Source: JAQIBY01 sp963676165 (lineage in GTDB: Bacteria; Bacteroidota; Bacteroidia; Bacteroidales; ML635J-15). Taken from it: a stretch of 64,000 bases of DNA. The stretch's first letter is position 1. Each line of letters opens with the position of its first letter. Made by a program: the position numbers and the translations under genes. The notes beneath the pieces are model-generated. The model saw only the letters and a program-made list of their open reading frames with translations, was not told the DNA's origin and ran no database searches. Positions 42,936 to 51,016 of the stretch are shown here, piece by piece. The DNA is taken from the NCBI GenBank assembly GCA_963676165.1, contig OY781043.1, positions 1,612,001 to 1,676,000 on the forward strand. The letters run 5' to 3'.

Positions 42936-44356
42936 AAGCTAATTATATACCAGAACCATTTTTGTTTTTCGGGAAAGGCAAAAGTATTTGTCCCAGAGAA
43001 GGTATTTCTGGATTGGATGTTTATGATACCGTTATTGAAGCAAGGAAGAATCAGCTATTATTAGGAATAGTTGGTATTGATGAAGATGTAGAGAATTTAA
43101 AAAGTTGGTTAAAACGATTTGAAGGCTTTATACCTGCTAATCCTAAGGGAAAACAAAAAGGATTATTTGTATCTTTTCCTGGATTCAATCAGGATAAAGG
43201 CTTTTGTGCTAAATTCATTTACGATACAAACTATGAGAGAGTCATTTCACCAAACGAAATCAAAGCAATATTAAACGAAAAAAACAGAGATAAAAGGGTT
43301 CTTGATGCGGTTGAACTTTATAGTGAGAACATCGGTTTTTTATCTGATATTAAAAACTGTGATGTAATTATCTGCATTATTCCGAAAAGTTTTGAAGGCA
43401 AAATTGTAAAAGAAAATAAAGAACAAGAGCCAGTCGAAACCAATCCTGAAGACAATGAAGAGCTAGAAATTGAATTAAATTTCAGAAGAGCATTAAAAGC
43501 AAGAGCAATGCAGTACAACACTCCCATTCAATTATTGAGAGAATATGTGATGCATGATAACAACAAGTCACAAGATGCTGCAACTAAAGCTTGGAATTTA
43601 TGCACGGCACTTTACTACAAAGGGCTTCAAACTATTCCTTGGAAATTAGAAGTTGATGAAAACAAACCCAAAGTTTGCTTCGTCGGTATTGGGTTTTATA
43701 GAAGTAGAGATAAGAAAACAATTCAAACAAGCTTAGCACAGATATTTAACGAAAACGGTAAAGGTGTTATATTAAGGGGAACTCCTGTAATGGAAGATAA
43801 AGATGACAAAAAGCCTCACTTAACCTACGACCAGTCTCTTTCTTTACTTAAAGGCGCATTAACTAAATATAAATTTGCTACTGGGACAATACCTGGCAGA
43901 GTAGTATTGCATAAAACTTCGAAATATTACGAAGACGAATTGGATGGATTTGTTCAAGCAATGCAGGATTTAGGAATAACTGAGTATGATATTGTAACGG
44001 TTAAAGAAACAGACTTGCGATTCTTTAGAAACAATCTTTATCCACCAGTGAGAGGTTCACTATTTTCACTAACAGAAAAAAGACATATTCTATATACTAG
44101 AGGTTCAGTACATAGATACCAGACATATCCTGGAATGTACATCCCTGCTCCTTTGGAAATAAGAATTGTGGATTCTGTTTCATCCTCAAAGAATGTTTGC
44201 AAGGAGGTTCTCGGATTGACTAAGATGAACTGGAACAATACACAATTTGATAATAAATATCCAATTACAATAGGCTGTGCAAGACGTGTCGGTGAAATAA
44301 TGAAGTATCTTGGAGATAATGAGCAACCTAAGGAATCTTATGCTTTTTATATGTAG
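42932..44356 (+). CDS. Short prokaryotic Argonaute (MID-PIWI), catalytically inactive
   Basis: The 474-aa protein lacks N and PAZ domains. The start F-L-F-F-G-K-G-K-S-I-C-P-R-E-G-I and the MID region (T-P-I-Q-L-L-R-E, K-A-W-N-L-C-T-A-L-Y-Y-K-G-L-Q-T-I-P-W-K-L) lead into a PIWI domain. PIWI motifs are V-G-I-G-F-Y-R, I-L-R-G-T-P, G-R-V-V-L-H-K-T-S-K, Y-T-R-G-S-V-H-R-Y-Q-T-Y-P-G-M-Y-I-P-A-P-L-E-I and L-G-L-T-K-M-N-W-N-N-T-Q-F, ending Y-A-F-Y-M. The first catalytic Asp position is Gly (V-G-I-G), so it should not slice. It would use a guide to sense invading nucleic acid and activate the DUF4062-APAZ partner. Confidence 0.92.
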   Translation: MKANYIPEPFLFFGKGKSICPREGISGLDVYDTVIEARKNQLLLGIVGIDEDVENLKSWLKRFEGFIPANPKGKQKGLFVSFPGFNQDKGFCAKFIYDTNYERVISPNEIKAILNEKNRDKRVLDAVELYSENIGFLSDIKNCDVIICIIPKSFEGKIVKENKEQEPVETNPEDNEELEIELNFRRALKARAMQYNTPIQLLREYVMHDNNKSQDAATKAWNLCTALYYKGLQTIPWKLEVDENKPKVCFVGIGFYRSRDKKTIQTSLAQIFNENGKGVILRGTPVMEDKDDKKPHLTYDQSLSLLKGALTKYKFATGTIPGRVVLHKTSKYYEDELDGFVQAMQDLGITEYDIVTVKETDLRFFRNNLYPPVRGSLFSLTEKRHILYTRGSVHRYQTYPGMYIPAPLEIRIVDSVSSSKNVCKEVLGLTKMNWNNTQFDNKYPITIGCARRVGEIMKYLGDNEQPKESYAFYM

Positions 44357-44382
44357 AAAATAATTAAATTAAGACCACGCCA

Positions 44383-44391
44383 GTGCATAAC
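44383..44391. repeat. Left core of the attC that closed the Argonaute cassette
   Basis: GTGCATAAC is the exact complement of GTTATGCAC at 39768-39776, the first bases of this cassette. The following A-rich stretch lacks the rest of an attC hairpin; it is interrupted by IS110 remnant DNA. This defines cassette 6 as 39768 to about 44.4 kb. Confidence 0.65.
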
Positions 44392-44479
44392 AAAGAACTA
44401 AGGTAAAACCAAGTACAAACTAATAAAATTTTTCTTTTAAAAATGCCGTAATTAAGTAAGGCAATTTCAAAAAGAAAAA

Positions 44480-44885
44480 TTACGAAGGAATCAAATGCGA
44501 TTTAAAATTTGGATCATATGGCTTTCCAGAATTAGCAATTGCAAAAGCTTGTTTTAAGTGTTTGTTTGTTACAGCAATCAGGGCAAGTTTTTTTTGATTT
44601 TCCCTTCGCAACAATTTGGTTATAAATAGCCTTGCAATGAGGATTATTTTTGCATATTGTAAAGCTACACATGCAGAGGTAATTTCTCATCAGCGCCCTC
44701 TTTTGGAGATTATAGAGCGACCTTTTACACTAGTTCCGACAAGTATTCTACAGGAGAGAGTACGAAAAATGCTGATAATTGCTTTGTATTATCAAAAGTT
44801 TCAAATGCATTTGCACAAACAATAAGAAAAAGAGCTGTCTTTTTGCCGATGCCAGAGCCAAGATGAGTAGTTTTCAGTGATATTG
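44480..44885 (-). pseudogene. Decayed C-terminal part of an IS110-family transposase
   Basis: Minus-strand reading in alternating frames restores the IS110 C-terminus. H-L-G-S-G-I-G-K-K-T-A...N-T-K-Q-L-S-A-F-F-V-L-S-P-V-E-Y is followed, after a shift, by G-T-S-V-K-G-R-S-I-I-S-K-R-G. A second shift gives A-L-M-R-N-Y-L-C-M-C-S-F and N-Q-I-V-A-K-G-K-S-K-K, and a third gives L-A-L-I-A-V-T-N-K-H-L-K-Q-A-F-A-I-A-N-S-G-K-P-Y-D-P-N-F-K-S. The N-terminal domain is gone. It differs from the intact IS110 at 40.1 kb. It marks the right edge of the accessory region; nothing else codes between 44357 and 44935. Confidence 0.8.
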
Positions 44886-44935
44886 AATGAAGGAAAAATG
44901 CACTTTCAACAACATAATTAAAACCAAATAGCATT

Positions 44936-45580
44936 ATGCAACAACTAAAAATAACTGGAGGAGCACGCATTGGGACAGCCAACGCAACATGGCCATTTGC
45001 TAAATTTATCGTTACACAAGATCGGCTTGAGTTGAATGTCGGCATTCTTGGAAATCTGGTTTTTAAGCCGGAAGATATTATTTCCATTGAGCCTTATCAG
45101 GGATTGAGTTCTGGCTTGAAAATAAATCACCGCGTGGAGCATTACAAAAGCACTGTCATTTTCTGGACGACAAAGAATCCCCATATGCTGATTCGGCAGA
45201 TACAGCAAATAGGCTTTTTTGATCATTCTTCAAATGAAACCTCGCCTCAAGCGTCAGAAACCATCACAGAAAAGCAAAGACAAAGCGGTTTTCCAATTCG
45301 CACTCCCTTTGCAGTTGCTGTCATTGTGATATGGAATATCCTATTTCTCTCAGATACTTTTCAAGGCGATTTTGAAGGCTTTATGCCTGGCAAAGGTGCT
45401 GCCACTGCGACAGCTTTACTCTTTTTGTCCTCTCTACTTACATTTGTTTCTAAGGGTTTTCGCAAAATTGTGTTAAAAGAAGGACGTGAACTTCAGGATA
45501 TTAGTAAATTTTTGTACTTGATCATGTTCGTCAGCGCATTGTTGACAATTTCCATGCTAACCTTTTCGAAAATGATGTAG
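44936..45580 (+). CDS. Uncharacterised membrane protein with PH-like N-terminal domain
   Basis: The 214-aa protein has an N-terminal beta domain (1-90) reading like a bacterial PH/GRAM-type fold: A-T-W-P-F-A-K-F-I-V-T-Q-D-R-L-E-L-N-V, V-F-K-P-E-D-I-I-S-I-E. A polar linker and three hydrophobic segments (about 122-140, 155-175, 190-212) follow. No function can be assigned. It is the first core-like gene right of the cassette region. Confidence 0.6.
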   Translation: MQQLKITGGARIGTANATWPFAKFIVTQDRLELNVGILGNLVFKPEDIISIEPYQGLSSGLKINHRVEHYKSTVIFWTTKNPHMLIRQIQQIGFFDHSSNETSPQASETITEKQRQSGFPIRTPFAVAVIVIWNILFLSDTFQGDFEGFMPGKGAATATALLFLSSLLTFVSKGFRKIVLKEGRELQDISKFLYLIMFVSALLTISMLTFSKMM

Positions 45581-45589
45581 GATTTGTTT

Positions 45590-46753
45590 TCATTTAAAAT
45601 ACTTTTCCATTCTGTCAAATGCTGTGTTTATCATGTCTTCAGGAACACAAAATGATAGTCTTAAATGAGATTCCCCACGAAATGCTACTCCAGGTGTTGC
45701 TGATACTTGAATGTCATCCAGCATCTGCTTTGCAAAGGCAAAAGAATCTTTCCCTTCCGGAATGATAAGCTTAGGAAACATGAGGTAAGCACCTTCAGGT
45801 TTCTGATAATCAAAAACATGAGATAAGCGATCTAGACGCTCGCACATTAAATTTCTCGCTGCTTCGTAATGAGAATGGAAGGTTTGAATGCAATCTTGCG
45901 GACCTTTTAAAGCGGCTATGGCAGCATATTGCGATACCGACGGAGCACAAATTGCCATAGGGATATGCATTTTTGTAATTTCTTCTGCAATGGACTTTGG
46001 TGCATGTAAATATCCGATTCTCCATCCTGTCATGGCATAGGATTTTGTGAAAGTAAACACTGAAATAGTACGTTCTTTCATGCCTTCCAATGATGCAATG
46101 CTGATGTGGGATTTTCCGTCAAATGTAAAATATTCGTAAGCTTCATCTGTAATCACCAACAAGTTGTGTTCTATGGACATTTTCGCAATGGCTTCAATGG
46201 CTTCTTTGCTATACACAGCACCTGTCGGATTGTTCGGAGAGGAGAAGAAAATTGCTTTTGTTTTGTCAGTAATGGCAGCTTTTATACCGTCAATATCCGG
46301 GCGAAATTGTTCGTTTTCTATGCATGGGACAAGTTTATTCACTCCACCCGCCATTTCAACTTGTCGTATGTGTGTTGAGTAAGCAGGAGTGGGGATAATA
46401 ACTTCATCTCCCGGATTAATCACTGCCATGATGCTAGCAGTAAGCGCTTCTACAGCTCCTATGCTTACAATAATTTCATCGGCACTGGCTTGAATGCGAT
46501 TGTCTCTCCATAGTTTTTCCACTATGGATTCACGTAGCTCAATTAATCCCGATGTTGTGCTGTAACCACTGGTTTTTCCATCTTGAATGGCTTTTATTGC
46601 TGCCTCGTTTATGTGAGATGGGGTTCCTGTTGTCGGTTTTGCCCAAGATAAAAAAGCAACATTTTTATATTGTTGCGATAGTCTGGTCATCTCATGGATG
46701 GCGGATTTTGGTATGTTTAAACTTCGATTGGCAATAAAATCTTTAGCATTCAT
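45590..46753 (-). CDS. Class I/II PLP-dependent aminotransferase
   Basis: The 387-aa fold-type I enzyme resembles aspartate/aromatic aminotransferases. It has the N-terminal K-T-S-G-Y-S-T-T-S-G-L-I-E-L-R, P-T-P-A-Y-S-T, S-S-P-N-N-P-T-G-A-V, D-E-A-Y-E-Y-F and the PLP lysine in F-T-F-T-K-S-Y-A-M-T-G-W-R-I-G-Y. Near the C-terminus is L-R-L-S-F-C. The amino donor and acceptor cannot be told from sequence. It is convergent with the PH-like membrane gene, 9 bp between stops. Confidence 0.88.
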   Translation of the reverse strand: MNAKDFIANRSLNIPKSAIHEMTRLSQQYKNVAFLSWAKPTTGTPSHINEAAIKAIQDGKTSGYSTTSGLIELRESIVEKLWRDNRIQASADEIIVSIGAVEALTASIMAVINPGDEVIIPTPAYSTHIRQVEMAGGVNKLVPCIENEQFRPDIDGIKAAITDKTKAIFFSSPNNPTGAVYSKEAIEAIAKMSIEHNLLVITDEAYEYFTFDGKSHISIASLEGMKERTISVFTFTKSYAMTGWRIGYLHAPKSIAEEITKMHIPMAICAPSVSQYAAIAALKGPQDCIQTFHSHYEAARNLMCERLDRLSHVFDYQKPEGAYLMFPKLIIPEGKDSFAFAKQMLDDIQVSATPGVAFRGESHLRLSFCVPEDMINTAFDRMEKYFK

Positions 46754-46913
46754 GTGTGGATGTTTTAATTTGCACTTATGTTCATAAAAACAAAGTTACA
46801 TCTATTTTTAACAATCAAAATAATTTGTCAGAATATTTGTGACAGTAATTTGAATTGCACCTCTGTTTTGTGCTATTTGAAAGAGCCGAATCGGTTTTAT
46901 TGTATGACAATTG

Positions 46914-46946
46914 ATTGTTTCGGTGTGGATATGATTTGTAACTTTG
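46914..46946 (+). promoter_or_regulatory. Promoter upstream of the broken lipoprotein gene
   Basis: ATTG (46914-46917), a 21-bp spacer and TAACTTTG (46939-46946) fit the Bacteroidota consensus. The ATG at 46970 is 23 bp downstream. Confidence 0.5.
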
Positions 46947-46969
46947 GTAAAATTAATTGATTTAGCCAC

Positions 46970-47268
46970 ATGTATAAACTTGTTTCCTTATTCTTGCTTT
47001 TAGTTTGCTTTTTGTTGCGTGTAATTCTGAAGATACTGATGATCCCGTAGATTTACAGGTTTATGCTGGGAAAACTCATGATGGTATGATGTTAAAAGAC
47101 TCTCTGAACCAACATATAGATGTGGTTTTAGACTCTAGGGATAATTACTTTATTGGTTCAGATTCTTTGGATTTGAATTTGGATGAAGACTTTGACCTTT
47201 ATTTTAATCTGGTCTTTCCTGCAGCTGATACTTTCAATGAAAATATGTTTGGGTTGGCCTCAATTTAA
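46970..47268 (+). pseudogene. Frameshifted small lipoprotein
   Basis: ATG 46970 opens a hydrophobic signal (M-Y-K-L-V-S-L-F-L-L-L-V-C-F-L). The lipobox L-F-V-A-C-N-S-E and the rest of the protein lie in another frame, entered around the T-run at 47004-47016. A one-base slip there would give a normal lipoprotein of about 98 aa. The second frame alone could start at TTG 47005, which would lack the signal. The remainder is acidic with no known family. It may be a true mutation, a sequencing error or slippery-tract phase variation. Confidence 0.5.
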
Positions 47269-47379
47269 CTTCACAACATGATATAATCATTGCAAATTAC
47301 GCAATGTAGGAGTAATAGTAGGGCTTTTGAAATTTGAAAGACAAATCAAGAAAATAGATTTATAATTAAATTGATAAAT

Positions 47380-48000
47380 ATGCGAAGTAAATTAGTTATT
47401 CTTTTAACGTTCTTAAGTCTTGCTCTTAGTTCGCAAACGGTTGATGAGACATTAAGTTCAAAGATTTTAGATGTTGATCTTGAAGTGTTTGAAATGTTGA
47501 GGGATAGTGGTGCTATTTCAAATTGGGAATTGCAAATTGCTCCAGTTTATGCAATAAAAATGATAACAAATGGTGTAAACCTTGAGGAGCTTTCATTTCA
47601 AGAACTATTGGATAGTGTTCGATTGTATTTGAAAAGACTAGATGCAGAAAATTATCAAGAAATTAATTATGGAAATGATTCTGTATTTATTCGTACGCCA
47701 TATAACGAAAGGGTGTTTCAGGGAATGGGAGAGATGAGTCTTGAAAAGTTAATAGAACGAGAATCCAGATACCTTCCAATTCACTATCCCATTCCGGATT
47801 TGAATGTGAAATTTGATGATCCTAGGGAATTTACTTCAGTTATCACAAAACTCGACTTGGGTGAAAATAAATCCATGTTGTATGGAAATGCAATGTACAT
47901 ACTTGCAGAGCAGAACACTTTAATGAATTATCGGGTCGGCGATCTTCTATTAATTGCGATTAGAATAGAGCGTTCCAAAGAGTTCCAACCATTTTTATAA
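47380..48000 (+). CDS. Exported protein of unknown function
   Basis: The 206-aa protein begins M-R-S-K-L-V-I-L-L-T-F-L-S-L-A-L-S (signal peptide, about 18 aa); ATG 47380 is preferred over the TTG three codons upstream. The mature part is helical with acidic patches (L-E-V-F-E-M-L-R-D-S-G-A-I-S-N-W-E-L) and shows no recognised motif. It is probably periplasmic. Confidence 0.55.
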   Translation: MRSKLVILLTFLSLALSSQTVDETLSSKILDVDLEVFEMLRDSGAISNWELQIAPVYAIKMITNGVNLEELSFQELLDSVRLYLKRLDAENYQEINYGNDSVFIRTPYNERVFQGMGEMSLEKLIERESRYLPIHYPIPDLNVKFDDPREFTSVITKLDLGENKSMLYGNAMYILAEQNTLMNYRVGDLLLIAIRIERSKEFQPFL

Positions 48001-48045
48001 TCTTGGTGTAGGAATCTCCTTTTGTTTTTTGTCATTTACAATTTG

Positions 48046-48100
48046 TTTTTTGCTTTTTGTTCTTTCTTATTTCTATTTTTGCAATACCCTTAGGGGTATT
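48046..48100 (+). promoter_or_regulatory. Promoter and palindrome before the DUF5714 gene
   Basis: A TTTTTTG tract (48046-48052) and TATTTTTG (48074-48081) are spaced 21 bp apart, as in Bacteroidota promoters. Just downstream, AATACCCTTAGGGGTATT (48084-48100 region) is a short palindrome covering the expected transcription start, a plausible operator. Confidence 0.5.
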
Positions 48101-48109
48101 AAAATTGAT

Positions 48110-48811
48110 ATGATGCATAAAACTGGATGTTTAATTTGTGGTGAGTCTTTAGTCTATACTCAGGAAGAAAAGCAGACAACTTGCTCTGTTTGTGGGAAAA
48201 GGTTTATGTCAAATGTAATGTGTGAGCAGGGTCATTTTGTATGTGATGAATGTCATCAGTCTGATGCATACGATTATATTGAGCGATATTGTTTGAATTC
48301 CAATGAGACAGATCCAGGTGTGCTTATCAATTCAATGATGAAAAGCCCTATGATAAAAATGCATGGACCAGAGCATCATTTTATGGTTCCTGCAGTGCTT
48401 TTAACAGCATATTACAACAAAACCAATCAGCATAAAATATTGCATGAAAAACTCAAAACAGCGCGTAAACGTTCGAGTGTGATTTTAGGCGGTTTCTGTG
48501 GGTTTTATGGTAGTTGTGGTGCGGGTATTGGTACTGGGATTTTTTTGAGTATTATCCAAAATGCAACCCCACTTTCTGGTGATGAATGGAAGTATGGTAA
48601 TATGTTGACTGCTAATAGTCTGACTCAAATTGCTCAGCATGGCGGACCGAGGTGCTGTAAGCGAGATTCTTTTGTGGCTATTCAAGAAACCGTAAAGTTC
48701 TTAAAAGAACATTTTAATGCAGAATTACCATTGTCGTCAATTCAATGCGGTTTCAGTGAGCTAAACAAAGAATGTAAATTGGCTGCCTGCCCATTTTTTG
48801 TGCATAAATAG
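48110..48811 (+). CDS. DUF5714 family cysteine-rich protein
   Basis: The 233-aa protein begins with two zinc-ribbon-like pairs, C-L-I-C-G and C-S-V-C-G, then C-E-Q-G-H-F-V-C-D-E-C-H. Later come G-P-E-H-H-F-M-V-P, a G-rich segment (G-G-F-C-G-F-Y-G-S-C-G-A-G-I-G-T-G) and C-C-K-R-D-S...C-x-C-like terminal cysteines. This matches DUF5714, found mainly in anaerobes with methyltransferase or SAM genes; the function is unknown. ATG 48110 follows the promoter; the frame open to 48029 contains the promoter and is not used. Confidence 0.75.
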   Translation: MMHKTGCLICGESLVYTQEEKQTTCSVCGKRFMSNVMCEQGHFVCDECHQSDAYDYIERYCLNSNETDPGVLINSMMKSPMIKMHGPEHHFMVPAVLLTAYYNKTNQHKILHEKLKTARKRSSVILGGFCGFYGSCGAGIGTGIFLSIIQNATPLSGDEWKYGNMLTANSLTQIAQHGGPRCCKRDSFVAIQETVKFLKEHFNAELPLSSIQCGFSELNKECKLAACPFFVHK

Positions 48812-48852
48812 AAAATGAATACTGAAGTTGTATGGGCTCTTGCATGTGAAAA

Positions 48853-48918
48853 TTTTCTGCTCAGAGTCTTGCTGAGCAAAGGCAACGCGAAGGACGGTTG
48901 AGGCTTTGAGTCCAGAAA
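48853..48918. repeat. 66-bp intergenic repeat, copy 1
   Basis: It begins TTTTCTGCTC and ends GTCCAGAAA, so the tips are inverted (TTTCTG / CAGAAA). It contains AAAGGCAACGCGAAGGA. It matches 49129-49194 at 59 of 66 positions in the same orientation. The gene-free stretch 48812-49350 holds only these two copies and AT-rich DNA. Confidence 0.7.
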
Positions 48919-49128
48919 ATGATTTTGCGAACTTGAGAAGCTTTCAGTTCTGAACGTAGTAAAGAGTAACTTTCACTTAACACCTTCGAAAAAGGGAAAA
49001 ATTGTCATTCGTAGTTGCGTGCTTGTGTGGATGCGTGGATGTGAGTTTTAGTATTGATGTTTGGATATTGGATATTATTTGTCATTTGTTTTTTGTCATT
49101 TGGAGTTTCTTCTCTGTTGATGCGAAAG

Positions 49129-49194
49129 TTTTCTGCTCAAGGTCTCGCTAAGCAAAGGCAACGCGAAGGATAGTCGAGGCTTTGAGTCCAGAAA
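49129..49194. repeat. 66-bp intergenic repeat, copy 2
   Basis: This is the direct copy of 48853-48918, 210 bp downstream of it, with seven differences. Several are transitions, some in the small GCTCA/TGAGC inner stem. Confidence 0.7.
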
Positions 49195-49350
49195 CGTGTA
49201 ATGCGAAAAATCTTCTTAAAGAATACTGCAGGTTTTGACTCATTCTGCCGAGAAATTTGTACTTTTGGTCTAGTAGGCTATGTAAATATTGTTAAAATGA
49301 GTAATACTTCCAAAGTGAATGTGAACTTGTGATTTTTTTAATGAATATAG

Positions 49351-50760
49351 ATGGATTTGCAAAAAGGATTTCTGAAACAGAACAGGTATAAGCCTAAAAC
49401 GACGAAACGTCGTTTAATTTTTGCATCGATTATAAGTATTTGTTTTGCAGTGAGTTTCTATTCATTCCTTTATGTGTTTCGGGAAATACTGCGTGTTTTG
49501 TCTGTGAATGATTTTCATGATGTTTGGTTGCTTTCTGACAAAGCTGTGTCTTTTTATAATCTGTTTTATGCTTTTCTCTCACTGATTTTTGCTCAGTCCG
49601 TTTTTATTCTCATCGCATACAATAAGCCCCGAGGAATACAAAAGGGGCGAAGATACTATCGATTCTCCATACTCTCTGATCAGAGAGTTCTCAATTTATA
49701 TTTTCTTGATTGGTTTGCCAAAATGGCGATTCTCTATTGGATGCTGTTTGGTGATATTATGGATTCCGGATACATGACCTTCAGAATTTTCCCAAATTAT
49801 GTATTCATGTTTGTGTTAATGCTTGTCTTCTTGTTTTTTCAGACATGGATAACATTAAGACGCTTTCTTGGGAGGCCGGGATTAAAGTGGATGTTTATTA
49901 GCTTTGCTGTTATTGTCCTTTCTTCATTTGCTTTGTCTCGCTACAATCCTGTGAATTACAAGGCAATTAACCAAACAATTTTAAGTCATAATGCTTTCGT
50001 TGTACATGACATTGAATTGCCGGAGACTGACGATGAGGTTCGGTCAGTATCCAAAATATGGGTTGAGAGATTATTTGTTGTTGAGCCTGACAGTTCCGCT
50101 GATAGCTTCCCTGTTCTGTTGCTGAATGATCAACAAATATCAGCTCAGGAACTGCATGAGTATATCATTGCAATGCGAAGCATGTATGGGGAGTGGGAGA
50201 GTCCACGATTGACAATTCAGATAATTGCAGACAAAGATTTGCCTATGAGGTATCTGAATGCGGTGAGAGAAATTCTCATTCAAACTGGTGCTTTGCGCGT
50301 TGTGTATGCTGTTGTTCCTGAAACCAGAGATTATCCTAAAGCATATTATAGAGGTAAGGGAATATACTCAAAATTGCCGCCTTATACGATAGATACCTGT
50401 GTTCAGCAACAACTTGATGAATTAAAGGAGTTTTCTCAAATTATTCATGTTTATCCGTTTAAGGATGTGTCTGTCGTGAATGACAGCTTAATTTCTCTGG
50501 ATCAATTTAAGTCATATGTCATGTCGGAGATTTATAAAAATCCAGATTATGCAATTGTTTTACACGTCTCTGGCAATCTAAGATATGCGGATTATATCCG
50601 GCATTATGCTGCAATACAATCTGCGGTTCATGATTTGCGTGAATTTGAAGCTCAAAAACAATATGGGAAAAGCATAGATGATATTTATTGGGCAGATGCA
50701 GATGAAATTATGAAAATGTATGCTATGCGTGTTGTCTATATGTCCAGTAATTCACAATAG
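49351..50760 (+). CDS. Membrane protein with ExbD/TolR-like periplasmic region
   Basis: The 469-aa protein has five hydrophobic segments in the first 200 residues (about 23-45, 70-90, 118-135, 148-165, 178-195). The exported-looking C-terminal half contains two stretches similar to the ExbD/TolR periplasmic fold: P-V-L-L-L-N-D-Q-Q-I-S-A-Q-E-L-H and L-T-I-Q-I-I-A-D-K-D-L-P-M-R-Y-L-N-A-V-R-E-I-L. No ExbB or TonB gene is adjacent. The call is structural only. Confidence 0.5.
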   Translation: MDLQKGFLKQNRYKPKTTKRRLIFASIISICFAVSFYSFLYVFREILRVLSVNDFHDVWLLSDKAVSFYNLFYAFLSLIFAQSVFILIAYNKPRGIQKGRRYYRFSILSDQRVLNLYFLDWFAKMAILYWMLFGDIMDSGYMTFRIFPNYVFMFVLMLVFLFFQTWITLRRFLGRPGLKWMFISFAVIVLSSFALSRYNPVNYKAINQTILSHNAFVVHDIELPETDDEVRSVSKIWVERLFVVEPDSSADSFPVLLLNDQQISAQELHEYIIAMRSMYGEWESPRLTIQIIADKDLPMRYLNAVREILIQTGALRVVYAVVPETRDYPKAYYRGKGIYSKLPPYTIDTCVQQQLDELKEFSQIIHVYPFKDVSVVNDSLISLDQFKSYVMSEIYKNPDYAIVLHVSGNLRYADYIRHYAAIQSAVHDLREFEAQKQYGKSIDDIYWADADEIMKMYAMRVVYMSSNSQ

Positions 50761-51016
50761 CCATTTTGCACTGATTTGCAAGCTTGCGAGCAGGCATAGG
50801 CGAGTTTGAAAATTGAAGTTTGTGCTTTGTTATTTAAATAATCTCCAGCACGGTGTTCAGTTGCCTACTTTGTGCCAATCTCAGATTCCTTGATGGTTAA
50901 TTTTCAGGAGTGAGTGAGCTGAAAAGTGCGGTACGAAGCAATCCAGAAGAATGACGGGACTTCAAACTCTTGTACGCCTGCTGGCGGATCAAACTTCGAA
51001 CTTCATATATTTACCA

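Noticed and set aside
44616..44825. 69-aa plus-strand frame
   Set aside because: It is antisense to the decayed IS110 transposase.
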